Source of the DNA: Chlorobiota bacterium
GTDB taxonomy: Bacteria; Bacteroidota; Bacteroidia; Flavobacteriales; Flavobacteriaceae
Direction of reading: 5' to 3'
Assembly (NCBI GenBank): GCA_013153655.1
Contig: JAADEB010000130.1
Span: 1 to 9,214, forward strand
Length of the DNA: 9,214 nucleotides
Shown: positions 1 through 5,839 of the stretch, piece after piece
Numbering within the stretch: position 1 is the first letter of the stretch
Layout of the letters: every line of letters begins with the position of its first letter
Translations under genes and position numbers: made by a program
Notes under the pieces: model-generated
What the model saw: the letters and a program-made list of their open reading frames with translations, nothing else
Databases searched by the model: none
Told to the model about the DNA's origin: nothing

Positions 1-59
1 CTTCGCCGCACTTTACCCTTTCACCTTTTACCTTGTCCCTTTATTATTGAGCGTTAAAC

Positions 60-116
60 CGCCATGTCCGCCTCAGGCGGATGGAATCGTTGAATCGCCG
101 TGTCCGCCTAAGGTGG
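60..116 (-). repeat. Two copies of a 21-nt dispersed module
   Basis: Positions 60-80 and 96-116 are near-identical 21-mers of the form CGCCrTGTCCGCCTmAGGyGG, differing at three positions. A third copy lies in reverse orientation at 8974-8994, inside another repeat. Each copy contains a small hairpin (TCCGCC, 3-nt loop, GGCGGA in the first). In the second copy the stem survives through G-T pairs (TCCGCC with GGTGGG). The 13-mer between the copies (85-97) is the exact reverse complement of 8931-8943. The minus strand label means the module is inverted relative to the right flank. Confidence 0.7.
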
Positions 117-159
117 GTAGGAAGCTCACCCCAAACCGCTGCCGCATGCATCCTGTCAT

Positions 160-188
160 GTAAAGACGCCCAATTTGGGCGTCTTTAC
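160..188. terminator. Perfect 13-bp hairpin, probable terminator
   Basis: GTAAAGACGCCCA (160-172), loop ATT, TGGGCGTCTTTAC (176-188): a perfect 13-bp stem with a 3-nt loop. The stem ends are A/T-rich, so either strand gives a G+C core followed by U-containing sequence, as in a bidirectional intrinsic terminator. No gene in the window ends here, so a gene left of position 1 would have to be the client. It could instead be one more member of the hairpin series that follows. Confidence 0.5.
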
Positions 189-214
189 TTTACAAAAAAA
201 CACACCATCCCCCC

Positions 215-246
215 AACCTGGAAGGTCTCCAAGCACCTTCCAGGTT
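215..246. repeat. Hairpin with CCTGGAAGG core, copy 1
   Basis: AACCTGGAAGGT (215-226) and ACCTTCCAGGTT (235-246) form a perfect 12-bp inverted repeat around an 8-nt loop. The same core recurs in the next hairpin at 276-308, but the loop and outer bases differ, so these are two members of one dispersed palindromic family rather than a simple tandem duplication. Confidence 0.7.
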
Positions 247-275
247 TCTTCCTGCATCTGCTAGATCATCCAACG

Positions 276-308
276 AGACCTGGAAGGTTTTGGAATCCTT
301 CCAGGTCT
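276..308. repeat. Hairpin with CCTGGAAGG core, copy 2
   Basis: AGACCTGGAAGG (276-287) and CCTTCCAGGTCT (297-308) form a perfect 12-bp inverted repeat with a 9-nt loop. The first two stem bases differ from copy 1 and are matched by corresponding changes on the other arm, so pairing is preserved although the sequence changed. Confidence 0.7.
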
Positions 309-318
309 TATCCTTTGC

Positions 319-344
319 TGCCGCACGAATCCCTTCGTGTGGCA
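319..344. repeat. 11-bp hairpin with one G-T pair
   Basis: TGCCGCACGAA (319-329) pairs with TTCGTGTGGCA (334-344) around the loop TCCC, with one G-T wobble. It is the fourth stem-loop in a row and is unrelated in sequence to the preceding ones. A weaker 5-bp hairpin (TATGG/CCATA, 354-366) follows. Confidence 0.6.
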
Positions 345-368
345 TTATTCCCGTATGGACGCCATATT

Positions 369-526
369 GGTAAATGAAAAGGAAAAAAAATACCGCTAAG
401 TCCCGCTAGGGACGACATGTTTGTAGTAGCCCGTAGGGACGAAATGTTGGTAAATGAAAAGGAAAAAAAATACCACTAAGTCCCGCTAGGGACGACATGT
501 TTGTAGCCCGTAGGGATGACATGTTT
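369..526 (+). repeat. 80-nt tandem duplication with GTCCC-GGGAC palindromes
   Basis: Unit 1 (369-448) and unit 2 (449-526) are nearly identical. The differences seen are G395/A475, a 3-nt deletion (TAG) in unit 2, and two substitutions near the end. Each unit has an A-rich head, then GTCCCGCTAGGGAC (a 5-bp palindrome), then GACATGTTTGTAG and a second CCCGTAGGGA core. From memory, repeats built on CCCGTAGGGACGA are scattered through many Bacteroidetes genomes; that link is recollection, while the duplication itself is read directly. Confidence 0.8.
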
Positions 527-579
527 ATAGAAATTACGGGAAATTCAAAACATTCCATCCCATAAAACAGGTGAACAGG

Positions 580-762
580 TTGCCGGGCGAGGGGGCGTAG
601 CGGCAGGGCGCGAAGGGGCTGCCGAAGGTCCGGCGCGGCGGCGGAGGCGACCGGAGGAAGCCCCACGCACGCCGCATGCCGGCCGAGAGCAGACCCGAGC
701 GACCTATTAGCGGAGCACCCGGTCCCGCGGCCCTGCGGGCGGGCCGGAGGAAGGGACGCGCC
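580..762 (-). repeat. G+C-rich island, likely dispersed element
   Basis: A hand count gives 141 G+C of 180 (78%) for 581-760, inside flanks that are strongly A/T-rich and beside genes of moderate G+C. The right edge (749-762, GGAAGGGACGCGCC followed by wTAAAA) recurs at 902-915 with different sequence beyond it, as expected if the element exists in full and truncated copies. Several short G+C stems are visible, for example CCCGC/GCGGG near 724-739. The minus-strand open frame across it is rich in Arg, Pro, Ala and Gly, resembles no family I know and lacks a start signal. A structured RNA is possible but I match none. The orientation is a guess. Confidence 0.5.
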
Positions 763-821
763 ATAAAAACTTAATTCGGAATTTATTTGCTTGGCATATA
801 CCTTTTTGGGGGCTTATGAAC

Positions 822-863
822 GGGATTTGGGATTTAGGATTTGGGTATTGGGAGTTGGGTATT
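822..863 (+). repeat. Degenerate heptad array (GGGATTT-like)
   Basis: Six consecutive 7-mers: GGGATTT, GGGATTT, AGGATTT, GGGTATT, GGGAGTT, GGGTATT. The same heptad family occurs in the same orientation at 8682-8730, just upstream of ahcY. Such G-rich heptads are, from memory, common in non-coding DNA of Bacteroidetes. Confidence 0.8.
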
Positions 864-898
864 GGAATATTCATGAATGGTTGAACGGTGATGGGCTC

Positions 899-915
899 CG
901 GGGAAGGGACGCGCC
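899..915 (-). repeat. Truncated echo of the G+C-rich element edge
   Basis: GGAAGGGACGCGCC at 902-915 is identical to 749-762, and both are followed within two bases by TAAAA. Upstream, the similarity extends only a few more bases (GGCTCCGG against GGCCGGAGG), after which the sequence is A/T-rich. This looks like a 5'- or 3'-truncated second copy of the 580-762 element, or a shared insertion boundary. Confidence 0.5.
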
Positions 916-984
916 TTAAAATCATCATCAAAAAAAAATACCGAAAAAAAGGCCGGGGAAGGATAAAAATCAAACGGCATGCTT

Positions 985-1017
985 TTTGCTATTAACCAAA
1001 ATTAATTCGTATTTTTG
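985..1017 (+). promoter_or_regulatory. Bacteroidetes-type promoter of the rsfS operon
   Basis: TTTG at 985-988 and TATTTTTG at 1010-1017 are separated by 21 nt. This matches the Bacteroidetes sigma factor consensus (TTTG near -33, TAnnTTTG near -7, spacer about 17-23 nt). The predicted transcript start falls at about 1021-1024, on or next to the ATG at 1024, so the mRNA would be leaderless or nearly so. Confidence 0.7.
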
Positions 1018-1023
1018 TACTAT

Positions 1024-1401
1024 ATGCCAAAAACCGACAAAAGGACATTGAAGAACAAAAAATTGAACCTGATTCTGCAAGGTATCGACGACAAGAAAGG
1101 AAACGATACCACCGTGATTAACCTGAAAAAATTCGACAACACCATTGCGGATTATTTTGTCATTACCGACGCTACGACCAACGTGCAGGTGAAAGCCATT
1201 GCCGACAATGTGCGCAAAATGTTGTCCAAAGACCTGAAAGCGAAACCTTTGGGCGTGGAAGGCGAAAGCCTGGCCGAATGGATATTGCTGGATTACGGCG
1301 ATGTGATCGTCCATGTGTTTCAACGTCCCGTGAGGGAATACTACGACATCGAAAGCCTGTGGGAAGACGCCGAAACGATAAAACCGAACAATGATGAATA
1401 A
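1024..1401 (+). CDS. rsfS: Ribosome silencing factor RsfS (Iojap family)
   Basis: RsfS binds ribosomal protein uL14 on the large subunit and blocks joining with the small subunit, lowering translation when nutrients are scarce. The 125-residue product carries the family hallmarks: ADYFVITDATT (residues 42-52), a helix running to about 67, and WILLDYGDVIVHVF (86-99) followed by REYYDIESLW (104-113). The length is close to the usual 105-130. The frame also opens at a TTG at 1015, but that codon lies inside the predicted -7 element and would not be transcribed, so I choose the ATG at 1024. It is the first gene of the operon and overlaps ftsH by 11 nt. In many Bacteroidetes the biotin ligase gene lies divergently upstream; here that place is taken by repeats. 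Confidence 0.93.
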   Translation: MPKTDKRTLKNKKLNLILQGIDDKKGNDTTVINLKKFDNTIADYFVITDATTNVQVKAIADNVRKMLSKDLKAKPLGVEGESLAEWILLDYGDVIVHVFQRPVREYYDIESLWEDAETIKPNNDE

Positions 1402-3496
1402 AACGAATAAACCGAATACACCCGATAAAAAACCCGACAAAAACCCCAAAAGCTCGCCGAAAAACTACGGAAGCTGGTTTTTGCTCTCGATTCTGTTTTT
1501 CGGAATATGGATGTTTTTTTACCAAAGTCCGGAAAGCGCCTACGACCGTAATATCACCATCGACTACTTTTTCGACCTGCTCCACAAAGGCAAGGTGAAG
1601 GAAGTGGATATCATCAACAAGCATGTGGCACACGTGTACCTGACCGACGAAGCCTTGAAGGAAGAGCCGTTCAAGAAATTGAAACCCACACAAGCTTTTT
1701 TTGCTTCCGAACAACCGCAATACACCTTCGAAATCGGCGATTTGCAACTGTTTGAGAAAAAACTGGAAAAAGCCAAGCAAGAGGGCATACCTTTTACTTA
1801 TAAATTCAAGACCGAAAGCGATATTTGGCTCAACATCCTGGTCAACACGCTGCCATGGATCCTGCTCATCGGTTTCTGGATCTACATGATGCGCCGCATG
1901 TCGGCCGGTTCCGGAGGCGGAGGCGGCGGCATGGGTATTTTCAACGTGGGCAAATCCAAGGCGCGCCTCTACGACAAGGACAAACATCCCAAAGTGAGTT
2001 TCAAGGACGTGGCCGGCCTGGAAGGCGCCAAGGAGGAAGTGAAGGAAATCGTGGATTTTCTGAAAAATCCCGACAAATACACCCGCCTGGGCGGAAAAAT
2101 TCCGAGAGGCGTATTGTTGGTGGGACCTCCGGGTACGGGTAAGACCTTGCTGGCCAAAGCGGTGGCCGGCGAAGCCGACGTGCCTTTCTTCTCGCTTTCG
2201 GGTTCCGATTTTGTGGAAATGTTTGTGGGCGTGGGTGCATCGCGTGTGCGGGACCTGTTCAAAAAAGCCAAGGAAAAGGCACCGTCCATCATCTTCATCG
2301 ACGAAATCGACGCCATCGGGCGTGCGCGAAGCAAAGCCAACATCACGGGCGCCAACGACGAACGGGAAAACACCCTGAACCAATTGTTGACGGAAATGGA
2401 CGGTTTCGGTTCCACGGACAACGTCATCGTCATCGGTGCCACCAACCGGGTGGACATCCTGGACAAAGCCTTGTTGCGCGCCGGCCGTTTCGACCGCCAA
2501 ATTTTCGTGGATTTACCCGACCTGAACGAACGCAAGGAAATCTTTAAGGTCCATATGCGGCCGCTCAAACTGGGCGACGACGTGGATGTGGACCTCCTGG
2601 CCAAACAAACGCCGGGCTTTTCCGGTGCCGACATTGCCAACGTATGTAATGAAGCGGCATTGATTGCGGCACGTAAAAACAAGAACAAGGTGGAAAAACA
2701 GGACTTCCTGGACGCCATCGACCGCATCATCGGCGGATTAGAAAAGAAAAACAAAGTGATTACCCCCAAGGAAAAGAAACGGGTGGCCTTCCACGAAGCC
2801 GGCCATGCCTTGGTGAGCTGGATGCTGGAACATGCTTCGCCGCTGGTGAAGGTGACCATCGTGCCGCGGGGACAATCACTGGGAGCCGCCTGGTATTTGC
2901 CGGAAGAGCGTGTGCTGGTGGAACCCGAACAAATGTATGACGAAATGGCAGCCGCCTTGGGCGGACGGGCCGCCGAAGAAATCATTTTCGGAAATGTAAG
3001 CACCGGTGCGCTCAACGACCTGGAAAAAGTGACCAAACAAGCGCGGGCCATGGTGGCCATCTACGGCCTCAACGACAAAATAGGCAACATCACCTACTAC
3101 GACAGCTCGGGCCAAGAATGGCAATTCACCAAACCGTACAGCGAAAAAACCGCTGAAATCATCGACGAGGAAATCAAAAAACTGGTCGAAAAACAGTATA
3201 AACGTGCTTTGGAAATTCTCCGTAAGCATAAGGACAAACTGGTGGAACTGGCCAAACGCCTCATGGAAAAAGAAGTGATTTTCCGTGAGGATTTGGAAGA
3301 AATCCTGGGGCCGCGTCCGCATGAAAAGGACAAAAAGGACCAACCTGCGGAACAAGAAACCACCGGTAAAAAGGAAGCGGAAACCGGAAAACCGGCCACC
3401 GAATCCGAATCCGGAAAGGCACAAGACCAACAAAGCGGCGGCCGGGAGGACAAAGGTCATCAAGAGAATGGCCAAAAGGAAGTTAAGGATAATTAA
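1391..3496 (+). CDS. ftsH: ATP-dependent zinc metalloprotease FtsH
   Basis: Inner-membrane AAA+ protease that extracts and degrades membrane and short-lived cytosolic proteins as a hexamer. The 701 residues show, in order: a Lys/Asn/Pro-rich N-tail; membrane segment 1 (about 28-44); a periplasmic FtsH-extracellular domain (about 50-145); membrane segment 2 (about 147-166); a Gly-rich linker (174-180); Walker A GPPGTGKT (245-252); pore loop FVG (278-280); Walker B IIFIDEID (300-307); a second region of homology with arginine fingers R363 and R366; zinc site HEAGH (468-472) with D543 as likely third ligand; and a charged tail (about 641-701). The family is usually 610-700 residues, so the tail accounts for the length. 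All catalytic residues are present. Tandem ATGs at 1391 and 1394 are both usable, and both overlap the end of rsfS, suggesting translational coupling. Confidence 0.97.
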   Translation: MMNKTNKPNTPDKKPDKNPKSSPKNYGSWFLLSILFFGIWMFFYQSPESAYDRNITIDYFFDLLHKGKVKEVDIINKHVAHVYLTDEALKEEPFKKLKPTQAFFASEQPQYTFEIGDLQLFEKKLEKAKQEGIPFTYKFKTESDIWLNILVNTLPWILLIGFWIYMMRRMSAGSGGGGGGMGIFNVGKSKARLYDKDKHPKVSFKDVAGLEGAKEEVKEIVDFLKNPDKYTRLGGKIPRGVLLVGPPGTGKTLLAKAVAGEADVPFFSLSGSDFVEMFVGVGASRVRDLFKKAKEKAPSIIFIDEIDAIGRARSKANITGANDERENTLNQLLTEMDGFGSTDNVIVIGATNRVDILDKALLRAGRFDRQIFVDLPDLNERKEIFKVHMRPLKLGDDVDVDLLAKQTPGFSGADIANVCNEAALIAARKNKNKVEKQDFLDAIDRIIGGLEKKNKVITPKEKKRVAFHEAGHALVSWMLEHASPLVKVTIVPRGQSLGAAWYLPEERVLVEPEQMYDEMAAALGGRAAEEIIFGNVSTGALNDLEKVTKQARAMVAIYGLNDKIGNITYYDSSGQEWQFTKPYSEKTAEIIDEEIKKLVEKQYKRALEILRKHKDKLVELAKRLMEKEVIFREDLEEILGPRPHEKDKKDQPAEQETTGKKEAETGKPATESESGKAQDQQSGGREDKGHQENGQKEVKDN

Positions 3497-3497
3497 A

Positions 3498-3505
3498 TAT
3501 CTTTG
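3498..3505 (+). promoter_or_regulatory. Possible internal promoter -7 element (TATCTTTG)
   Basis: TATCTTTG fits the Bacteroidetes -7 consensus TAnnTTTG and lies in the only non-overlapping gap of the operon, 10 nt before the next ATG. No TTG or TTTG is visible at the expected distance upstream (about 3475-3481), so the evidence is half a promoter. If used, it would let the LUD-cdsA-psd genes be transcribed apart from ftsH. Confidence 0.35.
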
Positions 3506-3514
3506 TAAAAAGTA

Positions 3515-4087
3515 ATGAACGCATATATGGGTGTCTTTGACCGGCTTTTCGGACGCAAGAAAAACAAACCCGAACAGGAAGAACCTCGCTGGTCGGAAAT
3601 GACACCTTTGGAGGAATTCGTCAAGCGCTTTACCGACAACGGCGGTCTGTTTCTCATGGCCGAAAAGACGGATGACATTTACCGCTACTTGAAGCAAATC
3701 CTCAACGAAGAGGAAAAGGAACGCTACGTGTTGTTTGACGACGCGGTGGAAGACGTGCTGCGCAAGGCGGGCACGGATTACACTTCTTCCCAAAATTTCG
3801 ATAAGGAAAACGATATTTTCTTTGCACCCGTGATGCACCTGATTCGCAACCGCGGGGGCATCATGCTTTCGGCCAATCAGACGGGCGGCATTCCCTGGAA
3901 AAAGCTTCCGGGTACGGCCGTACTTTTGGCCACGCCGTCGCAACTGGAGGACGACCCCCACGAAGCCATGGGTAGCATCAACAGGCGTTTTCGCAACGGT
4001 TATCCCGAACAAATCGTTACCTATACCCACTTTCGTCCCGGAGACGAAGATTTCAAAAAAGTTTACCTAATTCTGCATTATGAATGA
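3515..4087 (+). CDS. LUD-domain (LutC/YkgG-like) protein of unknown role
   Basis: A 190-residue soluble protein that I place in the LUD superfamily (LutC/YkgG) by its C-terminal half. GGIMLSANQTGG (114-125) followed by a Leu-Pro turn and TAVLLATPSQ (134-143) resembles the stretch in that family where a Thr/Gly-rich strand precedes a buried beta strand. The N-terminus has a short basic-hydrophobic helix (GVFDRLFGRKKNK, 6-18). LutC in Bacillus acts with the iron-sulfur proteins LutA and LutB in lactate oxidation; neither partner is here and no cysteine cluster is seen, so I do not infer lactate use. As I recall, a similar gene sits between ftsH and cdsA in many Bacteroidetes, pointing to an envelope-linked function. 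The start could also be the ATG at 3527 (Met5). It overlaps cdsA by 8 nt. Confidence 0.75.
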   Translation: MNAYMGVFDRLFGRKKNKPEQEEPRWSEMTPLEEFVKRFTDNGGLFLMAEKTDDIYRYLKQILNEEEKERYVLFDDAVEDVLRKAGTDYTSSQNFDKENDIFFAPVMHLIRNRGGIMLSANQTGGIPWKKLPGTAVLLATPSQLEDDPHEAMGSINRRFRNGYPEQIVTYTHFRPGDEDFKKVYLILHYE

Positions 4088-4985
4088 GCTGGGCAAAAGA
4101 ATCGTTTTCGGGAGTCTTTACGTAGGCATTATTCTGGCGGCCTACTACGCCGTACATGCCACGGGACATACGGTGTATCCGCTGTGGGTGCTTTATTCGT
4201 TGTTTGTTCTGCTCGCCATTCCCGAAGCGGCGCGTTTGCTGGATGTGCCGGCCGGACGTTTATATGCCGTGGCGGCCGTTTGGTGGGCGGCGGCGGTATA
4301 TACCCTACCCTATGCCATGACCTATTTGGCCTATCACAAAATCCCCGATCCGGCCATAAGCCTGTGGGGCATATGGGGCATCGCCATGGCGGTGTATCTT
4401 TGGGCCGTGGCGGGCGGCAAGGTCCATCCTTTGCGTTTTACGACGGCTTTGGCGCTGAGTGTGGTTCCCTTTGTTTCGGCTTTGTTTCTGGACATGACCA
4501 TTCCCTACGCGGGCCTGTTCATCTTTATTACGCTTTGGCTATACGACAGCTTTGCCTACCTGACGGGCAAATATTTGGGACGGCACAAACTGGCTCCCCG
4601 TATTTCGCCTAAAAAGACGGTGGAAGGCCTGGTGGGCGGAGCGGTCATCACCTTCCTGGCCTGGGCTTTTCTTAAAAGCCTGCTGCCTCACAACGGACAA
4701 GGATTTGCCGGCGAATTGGGGCTGACCACCGATGTGTTGGCTCATTACTACGGACTGATTCCGGTGGTGTCGTGGGTGATTATCATGGGTACCCTGGGCG
4801 ACCTGACGGAATCGTGGCTCAAACGGCGGGCGGGCGTCAAGGATTCGGGCGCGCTCATTCCCGGACACGGTGGCATCTTGGACCGCCTCGACAGTTTTAT
4901 GCTCACCGCAACGGCCACCGCCTTTATCCTTTTCCTCAGCGTACTGACGGTTAAGTTCCTGTCACCCGAAACCGCAGGCCTATGA
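4080..4985 (+). CDS. cdsA: Phosphatidate cytidylyltransferase CdsA
   Basis: Integral membrane enzyme that makes CDP-diacylglycerol from phosphatidic acid and CTP, the branch-point precursor of bacterial phospholipids. The 301-residue product (family about 265-310) has roughly eight hydrophobic segments. It carries the complete CDP-diglyceride synthase signature at 245-271: SWLKR, then KD at 254-255, then PGHGGILDRLD ending at D271. A second conserved block, DSFAYLTGKYLGRHK and the following SPKKTVEG, spans 156-183. The start overlaps the LUD gene by 8 nt and the stop overlaps psd by 4 nt (ATGA), which implies coupled translation. Its product feeds phosphatidylserine synthase, whose gene is not in the window, and then Psd. 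Confidence 0.96.
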   Translation: MNELGKRIVFGSLYVGIILAAYYAVHATGHTVYPLWVLYSLFVLLAIPEAARLLDVPAGRLYAVAAVWWAAAVYTLPYAMTYLAYHKIPDPAISLWGIWGIAMAVYLWAVAGGKVHPLRFTTALALSVVPFVSALFLDMTIPYAGLFIFITLWLYDSFAYLTGKYLGRHKLAPRISPKKTVEGLVGGAVITFLAWAFLKSLLPHNGQGFAGELGLTTDVLAHYYGLIPVVSWVIIMGTLGDLTESWLKRRAGVKDSGALIPGHGGILDRLDSFMLTATATAFILFLSVLTVKFLSPETAGL

Positions 4986-5701
4986 ACCGACCCCGATTTC
5001 ATAAGGAAGGTTACCGGATTATCCTTTGGAGTTTTCTCCTATGGGCGGGTTTTTCGCTGGCGGTGGATGCGCTGAGTCCATACAAGTGGCTGACCTATTT
5101 GCTCATATTTGCAGCAGCCGTGTTGGTGATGCTGGTGATTTGGTTTTTCCGTTTTCCGGACCGCAGTCACGAATCGGCACCCAACGAAGTGGTGGCACCC
5201 GTGGACGGCCGCGTGGTGGTGGTGGAGGAAGTGTTCGAACCGGAATATTTCAAGGACCGCCGGTTGCAAATTTCCATCTTTATGTCGCCGCTCAACGTCC
5301 ATTCCACCCGCTACCCCATCGACGGAACGGTGGTATACAGCCGCTACTACAAGGGCAAACACCTGGTGGCCTATCATCCCAAATCCTCGGAACTGAATGA
5401 ACGCACCACCGTGGTGATCGACAATCCGCTGGTGGGTCCCGTGATGTACCGGCAAGTGGCGGGAATCATCGCGAGGCGTATCGTCAATTATGCCAAACCG
5501 GGCATGAAAGTGCGCAAGGGCGAAGATGCGGGTTTTATCAAATTCGGTTCGCGAGTGGACCTGTTCCTTCCGGTGGATACGGACGTATATGTGGTCATAG
5601 GCGATGCCACGCGGGGCGGTGAAACGGTGCTGGGACGTATTCCCATTCGCAATCGGGCGGAAAAGGCTCCGCAAACCGCCAATGAAGATCAAAAAGGATA
5701 A
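4982..5701 (+). CDS. psd: Phosphatidylserine decarboxylase proenzyme (short form)
   Basis: Decarboxylates phosphatidylserine to phosphatidylethanolamine using a pyruvoyl cofactor made by self-cleavage. The 239-residue product has two membrane segments (about 12-31 and 36-57). Conserved points are VAPVDGRV (D75, probable catalytic Asp), FMSPLNVH (H107), AYHPKS (about 130-135) and FGSRVD (188-193). Cleavage is expected between G189 and S190, S190 becoming the pyruvoyl group. The long Escherichia coli enzyme uses LGST at this place; GS in an FGSR context and this length are typical of the short Psd class. That class also includes enzymes acting on archaeal-type lipids, but a bacterial lipid substrate is expected here given the neighbouring cdsA. 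It is the last gene of the overlapping operon; no clear terminator follows in 5702-5839. Confidence 0.93.
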   Translation: MNRPRFHKEGYRIILWSFLLWAGFSLAVDALSPYKWLTYLLIFAAAVLVMLVIWFFRFPDRSHESAPNEVVAPVDGRVVVVEEVFEPEYFKDRRLQISIFMSPLNVHSTRYPIDGTVVYSRYYKGKHLVAYHPKSSELNERTTVVIDNPLVGPVMYRQVAGIIARRIVNYAKPGMKVRKGEDAGFIKFGSRVDLFLPVDTDVYVVIGDATRGGETVLGRIPIRNRAEKAPQTANEDQKG

Positions 5702-5839
5702 CCCTCGATGAAAATGAGTTCTTTATAATCCAATGTATAAAAATTAAGGCATTACAATTCAATTCTTTATGATTTTTGCACGGTATTTGATAAATTAAAA
5801 TCAGCAAAAAAATCAGAACATTTAAACCGAATTTTTCCT

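Larger units (their letters stand above)
1..1010. other. Gene-free, repeat- and hairpin-rich left flank
   Basis: About 1 kb without a credible coding region. It holds, in order, a pyrimidine-rich stretch (8-45), two copies of a 21-nt module (60-116), four strong hairpins (160-344), an 80-nt tandem duplication (369-526), a very G+C-rich island (580-762), a heptad array (822-863), a truncated echo of the island's edge (899-915) and the rsfS promoter (985-1017). The short open frames here run straight through hairpins and repeats and have compositions dictated by them, so I annotate none. Confidence 0.75.

Noticed and set aside
81..377. 98-residue open frame on the plus strand
   Set aside because: It runs through three perfect hairpins and a repeat module, begins inside a repeat, has no start signal and resembles no protein family.
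369..526. Possible CRISPR array
   Set aside because: Only two units of 80 nt with no distinct spacers between identical repeats, and no cas genes in the window.
580..762. RNase P RNA, tmRNA, SRP RNA or 6S RNA in the G+C-rich island
   Set aside because: The expected conserved cores and a 3' CCA or tag-peptide frame were not found on either strand.
406..764. Two overlapping minus-strand open frames across the G+C-rich island
   Set aside because: Arg/Pro/Ala/Gly-rich translations follow from the 78% G+C content; one also crosses the 80-nt duplication. No domain, no promoter.
707..973. 88-residue minus-strand open frame
   Set aside because: Its middle (IPNSQYPNPKSQIP) is simply the translated heptad array.
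1172..2500. 442-residue minus-strand open frame opposite ftsH
   Set aside because: Fully antisense to a well-conserved AAA+ domain; His/Phe/Val/Gly-rich composition is typical of antisense shadows of biased codons.
2876..4030. 384-residue minus-strand open frame opposite ftsH and the LUD gene
   Set aside because: Antisense to two genes and spanning their junction, with repetitive Phe/Leu/Val composition and no recognisable motif.
5702..5839. Promoter or terminator between psd and the TPR gene
   Set aside because: Only a one-mismatch -7-like GATTTTTG without an upstream TTTG, and no convincing hairpin with a U tract.
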